Source: JASJHI01 sp965371355
Lineage (GTDB): Bacteria > Actinomycetota > Acidimicrobiia > Acidimicrobiales > Ilumatobacteraceae
Direction: 5' to 3'
DNA length: 9,343 bases
Assembly: GCA_965371355.1 (NCBI GenBank)
Contig: CBDUYD010000114.1
Span: 1-9,343, forward strand
Shown: piece by piece, positions 6,224 to 9,343 of the stretch
Layout of the letters: every line of letters begins with the position of its first letter
How positions within the stretch are numbered: position 1 is the first letter of the stretch
Program-made: the position numbers and the translations under genes
The notes under the pieces: model-generated
Told to the model about the DNA's origin: nothing
What the model saw: the letters and a program-made list of their open reading frames with translations, nothing else
The model's database searches: none

Positions 6224-7455
6224 TCATCGCACTCGATCCCCTCCTCGAAGGCGATCTGCTCTGGACGCCGCTCCTCATCGTGCTCTTCAAGGTCGTCATG
6301 ATCTTCGTGATCGGCCTCGTCGCCACGATGTTCATGGTGTGGTACGAGCGCAAGGTCGTCTCGGGCATGCACAACCGCATCGGTCCGAACAAGGCCGGAC
6401 CGTTCGGAATTCTGCAGACCCTCGCCGACGGCACGAAGCTGTTCTTCAAGGAAGATCTGCTCCCCGATCGTGCCGACCGCATCGTCTTCCGTCTGGCACC
6501 CTTCCTCGCGTTCGTCCCCGCCTTCCTCATCTGGTCGGTGCTGCCGCTCGGCGGTGACTTCTCCGACGGCGGCGACGGCACGGTCGTATGGTTCGGCGAG
6601 GTCACGCGCGTGCAGCTCGCCGACCCACCCGTGGGAATCCTGCTCGTGCTCGCACTCTCGTCATTGGCGGTCTACGGGATCATGCTCGCGGGCTGGTCGA
6701 GCGGTTCGAAGTACCCGTTGCTCGGCTCGGTACGGGCGACCGCGCAGATGATCTCCTACGAGGCAGCACTCGGCCTCTCGGTCGCATCGGTACTCCTCGC
6801 GTCGGCGACGCTGTCGACCGCCGGCATCGTCGAGGCGCAGGGCACGTTCGCCGATTGGAACATCCTGGCGACCGGCCTCGCGCCGTTCGTGATCTTCGTC
6901 ATCGCGATCACCGCCGAGATGAATCGACCGCCATTCGACCTGGTCGAGGCAGAACAGGAGCTGGTCGGCGGCTTCAACACCGAGTATTCGAGCATTCGCT
7001 TCGGGTTGTTCTTCCTCGCCGAGTTCATGAACGTGGTCACGATGTCGGCCGTGATCGTCACACTCTTCCTGGGCGGGCCGCAGCCGCTGATGATCGGCGA
7101 CTTCGACCTGTTCTCGTTCCTCGGCCCGCTCGGCGGCACGACGTGGTTCGTCGCCAAGCTGTTCCTGTTCCTCTACATGTACGTGTGGCTGAGGGCGACA
7201 CTTCCGCGCCTGCGATACGACCAGCTGATGAACTTCGGGTGGAAGGTGCTGATCCCGCTGTCGCTCGGCTGGTTCCTGCTGCTCGCCGCGCTGCGCGAGT
7301 TCTCGTCGGACGGCAACGCGGCCGACAGCATCCGGGTGACCTTGATCGCCGTCCTCGTCGGGGCCGTGGCGGTGGCGTTGTTCGGATTCGCACTCCGCGT
7401 GAGCCGTCTCAACCGGGAGCGCCTCGACAACGAATCACAGGGAGTGACGTCGTGA
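6220..7455 (+). CDS. nuoH: NADH-quinone oxidoreductase subunit H (membrane, quinone-site subunit)
   Basis: NuoH joins the peripheral arm to the membrane arm and forms the entrance to the quinone chamber. The 411-residue protein is mostly hydrophobic helices. Family hallmarks are WYERKVVSGMHNRIGPNKAG (41-60), LADGTKLFFKED (68-79), ADPPVGIL (134-141), GWSSGSKYPLLGSVRATAQM (158-177) and AEMNRPPFDLVEAEQELVGG (232-251), the last being the conserved acidic loop near the quinone site. E. coli NuoH has 325 residues and eight helices; this one continues past the helix at about 342-359 with a further hydrophobic segment (about 374-392) and a charged tail, so a ninth helix is likely. The start is GTG 6220, whose GTGA overlaps the nuoG stop; only a weak AGGA (6203-6206), 13 bases ahead, is seen, so coupled translation is likely. 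The TGA at 7453-7455 shares its last base with the following mini-ORF ATG. Confidence 0.97.
   Translation: MIIALDPLLEGDLLWTPLLIVLFKVVMIFVIGLVATMFMVWYERKVVSGMHNRIGPNKAGPFGILQTLADGTKLFFKEDLLPDRADRIVFRLAPFLAFVPAFLIWSVLPLGGDFSDGGDGTVVWFGEVTRVQLADPPVGILLVLALSSLAVYGIMLAGWSSGSKYPLLGSVRATAQMISYEAALGLSVASVLLASATLSTAGIVEAQGTFADWNILATGLAPFVIFVIAITAEMNRPPFDLVEAEQELVGGFNTEYSSIRFGLFFLAEFMNVVTMSAVIVTLFLGGPQPLMIGDFDLFSFLGPLGGTTWFVAKLFLFLYMYVWLRATLPRLRYDQLMNFGWKVLIPLSLGWFLLLAALREFSSDGNAADSIRVTLIAVLVGAVAVALFGFALRVSRLNRERLDNESQGVTS
7440..7447 (+). promoter_or_regulatory. Ribosome binding site between nuoH and nuoI
   Basis: GGGAGTGA near the end of nuoH lies seven bases before the ATG at 7455 (mini-ORF) but 24 bases before the nuoI ATG at 7472. 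Its spacing fits the mini-ORF and not nuoI, which has no well placed site of its own. Confidence 0.5.
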
Positions 7456-7472
7456 TGGGATATCTGGGCTGA
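7455..7472 (+). other. Five-codon mini-ORF (MGYLG) in the nuoH-nuoI junction
   Basis: ATG at 7455 overlaps the last base of the nuoH stop, and the reading frame ends in TGA at 7470-7472, whose final A begins the nuoI ATG. It encodes MGYLG, almost the same as the MGYLDG that begins NuoI. Bases 7455-7471 match 7472-7488 at 12 of 17 positions, so it looks like a degenerate tandem copy of the nuoI start. The 17-base period puts the two copies in different frames. The Shine-Dalgarno sequence is best spaced for this ORF. It may relay ribosomes from nuoH to nuoI by stop-restart, or be a relic of an older start. Whether the peptide is made is unknown. Confidence 0.5.
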
Positions 7473-8155
7473 TGGGCTACCTCGACGGGTTCGCCGTCAC
7501 CATCCGCCAGCACCGCCTGTTCGGCGGCAAGCGTGTCACCACCGAGTACTCGGGTGGTCGTCGGGCCAAGAAGCGCGGCGATTCGTCTCAGGACGTGGCC
7601 GGCGACGAGAAGATCCCCAAACCCGAACGCCTCCACGGCCGTCACGTGCTCAACCGGTACGAGGACGGGATGGAGAAGTGCATCGGTTGCGAACTGTGCG
7701 CCGGCGTCTGCCCGGCGAATTGCATCCACGTTCGCGGTGCCGACAACGATCCCGCACATCCGACGTCGCCGGGCGAGCGCTTCGGCTACGTCTATGAGAT
7801 CAACTATCTGCGGTGCATCCACTGCGACCTGTGTGTCGAGGCGTGCCCGACCGAGGCGATCACCGAGACCAAGCTCTTCGAGTTCTCGTTCACCAACCGT
7901 CAGGACGCGATCTACACGAAGTCCGAACTCGTCGTCGACGACGAGGGCGATGCCCAGCGCATGCCGTGGGAGGACTGGCGCGACGGCGAGGATGCCCAGA
8001 CGGGCGGCTGGATGCGGGCGACGTCGCCGTCGGGCGATGCGACGTTCGAGGGCGAGGTCGAGTGGAGCGGCGAGCTCGGCTTCGGCGTGCGAGCGCCCGA
8101 ACCCCCCCAGGACGAGAGCGATGCGTCCGACGGCGTGAAGGTGGTCGAGCGGTGA
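7472..8155 (+). CDS. nuoI: NADH-quinone oxidoreductase subunit I (TYKY, two [4Fe-4S] clusters)
   Basis: NuoI is an 8Fe ferredoxin-like subunit that carries clusters N6a and N6b and passes electrons from NuoG to NuoB. The 227-residue protein has an N-terminal segment MGYLDGFAVTIRQHRLFGGK, a Lys/Arg/Asp-rich stretch (30-50) and GRHVLNRYEDGMEKC leading into the clusters. Ligands are Cys70, Cys73, Cys76 with Cys125 for one cluster, and Cys115, Cys118, Cys121 with Cys80 for the other (CIGCELCAGVC and CIHCDLCVEAC). Cys84 is additional. After the usual FTNRQDAIYTKSELV region, about 70 acidic residues follow, so the protein exceeds the 182 residues of Thermus Nqo9. The ATG overlaps the mini-ORF stop and lacks a good binding site of its own. 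A run of seven C at 8102-8108 lies in the tail without breaking the frame. The stop overlaps the nuoJ GTG. Confidence 0.97.
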   Translation: MGYLDGFAVTIRQHRLFGGKRVTTEYSGGRRAKKRGDSSQDVAGDEKIPKPERLHGRHVLNRYEDGMEKCIGCELCAGVCPANCIHVRGADNDPAHPTSPGERFGYVYEINYLRCIHCDLCVEACPTEAITETKLFEFSFTNRQDAIYTKSELVVDDEGDAQRMPWEDWRDGEDAQTGGWMRATSPSGDATFEGEVEWSGELGFGVRAPEPPQDESDASDGVKVVER

Positions 8156-8715
8156 GCGACGCGACCTTCCTCGAGTATCTCGTGTTCTTCTCGGCCGCCG
8201 TCATGATCATCGCCGGCGCCGTCGCGGTCGTGACGATGCGCCATCCGGTCCACTCCGCGCTCGGACTGGTGCTGACACTGTTCGGTGTCGCCGTGCAGTT
8301 CGTGGCGCAGGAAGCGCATTTTCTCGCCGCGGTGCAGGTCATCGTCTACGCCGGGGCGATCGTCGTGTTGTTCCTGTTCGTGCTGATGTTGCTCGGTGTC
8401 GACGAGGCAACCGACCTCTCGATCGAACCGATCAGGATCCAACGTCCGATGGCGGCGGTCGTCTCGCTCGGGCTGGTCGCACTGGTGGCCGCTGCGATCG
8501 TGCGATCCCGCGATGCGCTGGTGATCAACCCCGGCGCCGGCATCGACATCGCCGCCGAGACCGGCGATCACGATGCCAATGTGCGCCAACTGTCCGAGAG
8601 CCTCTTCAGCGACTACGTCTTCGCGTTCCAGCTCACCTCGGTGCTGTTGATCGTCGCGGTCGTCGGAACGGTGTTGCTCACACGGCAGTGGCCGAGTGAG
8701 GACGGCGAGTCGTGA
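8152..8715 (+). CDS. nuoJ: NADH-quinone oxidoreductase subunit J (membrane)
   Basis: NuoJ is a small membrane subunit between NuoH and NuoK whose third helix takes part in coupling quinone chemistry to proton transfer. The 187-residue protein starts at GTG 8152, overlapping the nuoI stop as GTGA, with AAGGTGG at 8138-8144 seven bases ahead. It shows five hydrophobic segments (about 8-28, 34-52, 58-81, 99-117 and 155-177). The helix AAVQVIVYAGAIVVLFLFVL (59-78) carries the conserved VYAGA motif of the family, known as the site of the pi-bulge in solved structures. LFSDYVFAFQLTSVLLIVAV (151-170) matches the last helix of the family. The loop at about 118-150 is polar. A longer open frame reaches back to 7813 but overlaps nuoI and is a shadow there. 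The stop overlaps the nuoK GTG. Confidence 0.96.
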   Translation: MSDATFLEYLVFFSAAVMIIAGAVAVVTMRHPVHSALGLVLTLFGVAVQFVAQEAHFLAAVQVIVYAGAIVVLFLFVLMLLGVDEATDLSIEPIRIQRPMAAVVSLGLVALVAAAIVRSRDALVINPGAGIDIAAETGDHDANVRQLSESLFSDYVFAFQLTSVLLIVAVVGTVLLTRQWPSEDGES

Positions 8716-9023
8716 TCGCCGCGATCGAGCCGAGCTGGTACCTCCTGCTCGCCGCGGTGCTGTTCGGGATCGGGGCATTCGGCCTCCTCGTGCGCCGCAA
8801 CCCGCTGGTGATGTTCATGTGCATCGAGCTCATGCTCAACGCGGTCACGATGACATTCGTCGCGCTGGCGACGCGGCTCGGCGACATCGATGGACAGACC
8901 GCTGTGCTTTTCGTGTTGGTGGTCGCGGCGGCCGAGGTCGTCGTCGGCCTGGGCATCATCGTGTCGATCATGCGTCGCCGGCCGGGGACGACCGCCGACG
9001 ACCTCGTGGATCTGAGGGGCTGA
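8712..9023 (+). CDS. nuoK: NADH-quinone oxidoreductase subunit K (membrane, proton path)
   Basis: NuoK is the MrpC-like three-helix membrane subunit that contributes part of a proton path. The 103-residue protein, usual for the family, begins at GTG 8712 inside GTGA shared with the nuoJ stop; GAGGA at 8698-8702 lies nine bases ahead. The three helices are about residues 9-27, 31-53 and 63-86. The two membrane glutamates conserved in the family are present: Glu39 in CIELMLNA and Glu75 in AAAEVVVGL, corresponding to Glu36 and Glu72 of E. coli NuoK. The C-terminus is a short charged tail after IMRRRPG. The gene is followed by a six-base gap to nuoL, the only non-overlapping junction apart from nuoH/nuoI. 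Confidence 0.97.
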   Translation: MIAAIEPSWYLLLAAVLFGIGAFGLLVRRNPLVMFMCIELMLNAVTMTFVALATRLGDIDGQTAVLFVLVVAAAEVVVGLGIIVSIMRRRPGTTADDLVDLRG

Positions 9024-9029
9024 CCTGCC

Positions 9030-9343
9030 ATGACCGACCTCGTATGGCTGATTCCCGCGTTCCCGCTCGTGGGCTTCATCGTCATCTTGTTGTTCGGTCG
9101 CCGCCTCGGCGACCCGGCGGCCGGGTATCTGGGCACGGCGGCGATCTTCGCCTCGTTCATCGCCTCGGTCGCGGTGTACGTCGACCTCCAGAACAACGAT
9201 GAGCCGGCGCGCTCGAGTGTCTCGACGCTCTACTCGTGGGTGCCGGTCGGCTCGCTCCAGGTCGACATGGCGCTGCTCGCCGATCCGTTGACGATCACGA
9301 TGTGCATGTTCATCACCGGTATCAGTTCGATGATCCTGCTGTA
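9030..9343 (+). CDS. nuoL: NADH-quinone oxidoreductase subunit L, N-terminal part (partial)
   Basis: NuoL is the distal antiporter-like proton-pumping subunit of the membrane arm. Only the first 104 codons are in the window; the frame is open at the right edge. The start is ATG 9030, with GAGGGG (9014-9019) ten bases ahead and six bases after the nuoK stop. The protein opens with MTDLVWLIPAFPLVGFIVIL, the usual NuoL first helix. A second hydrophobic segment follows (about 35-50), then a polar loop (about 51-65), then YSWVPVGSLQVDMALLADPL (68-87), whose W-hydrophobic and DPLT elements are typical of the family ahead of helix three. The lysine and glutamate residues of the proton channel would lie downstream and cannot be checked here. 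Confidence 0.95.
   Translation, partial: MTDLVWLIPAFPLVGFIVILLFGRRLGDPAAGYLGTAAIFASFIASVAVYVDLQNNDEPARSSVSTLYSWVPVGSLQVDMALLADPLTITMCMFITGISSMILL

Noticed and set aside
8102..8108. Run of seven C as a frameshift site in nuoI
   Set aside because: The frame continues normally to a stop that forms the usual GTGA overlap with nuoJ, so no shift is needed.
8696..9202. A 168-codon plus-strand open frame across nuoJ, nuoK and nuoL
   Set aside because: Its Arg-rich translation is a shadow of nuoK and nuoL, both of which show clear family motifs.

Overview
This window is the middle of a respiratory complex I (NDH-1, NADH:quinone oxidoreductase) operon. All genes lie on the + strand in the canonical order: a probable end of nuoC, then nuoD, nuoE, nuoF, nuoG, nuoH, nuoI, nuoJ, nuoK and the first 104 codons of nuoL. 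nuoA, nuoB and most of nuoC would lie upstream, and the rest of nuoL plus nuoM and nuoN downstream. None of these is visible. The DNA is strongly GC-rich, with G or C at most third codon positions (tcg, gcc, gag and ctc dominate). GTG starts are frequent and almost every junction is an overlap. The protein sequences look like those of high-GC actinobacteria, possibly an Acidimicrobiia-type lineage. That placement is an inference from overall look, not a database result.

Layout. Positions 1-242 hold a low-complexity tandem repeat that is open in all three forward frames; it is probably the tail of NuoC or a NuoC-NuoD linker. Positions 239-6223 encode the peripheral arm subunits NuoD, E, F and G. 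Positions 6220-7455 encode membrane subunit NuoH, 7472-8155 the two-cluster ferredoxin subunit NuoI, and 8152-9343 membrane subunits NuoJ, NuoK and partial NuoL. No gap between genes exceeds 16 bases, and even that one is filled by a five-codon mini-ORF. I see no internal promoter, terminator, RNA gene, mobile element or CRISPR array.

How the genes work together. NuoF binds NADH and FMN and passes electrons to its N3 cluster, with NuoE (N1a) alongside. NuoG carries N1b, N4, N5 and the ligands for the optional N7 cluster. NuoI carries N6a and N6b and hands electrons to NuoB (outside the window). Quinone is reduced at the NuoB/NuoD/NuoH interface. NuoH, J, K and L carry the coupling and proton-transfer elements.

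The core enzyme is ordinary and I do not see a wholly new system. The oddities are in the accessory parts: a Lys/Ala/Ser repeat tract in frame with NuoD, a long NuoD N-terminal extension, an acidic Glu/Val-rich NuoG N-terminus, an insertion of about 21 residues in front of the last N3 cysteine of NuoF, an extra C-terminal helix in NuoH, an acidic NuoI tail, and a degenerate duplication of the nuoI start that makes a mini-ORF between nuoH and nuoI.
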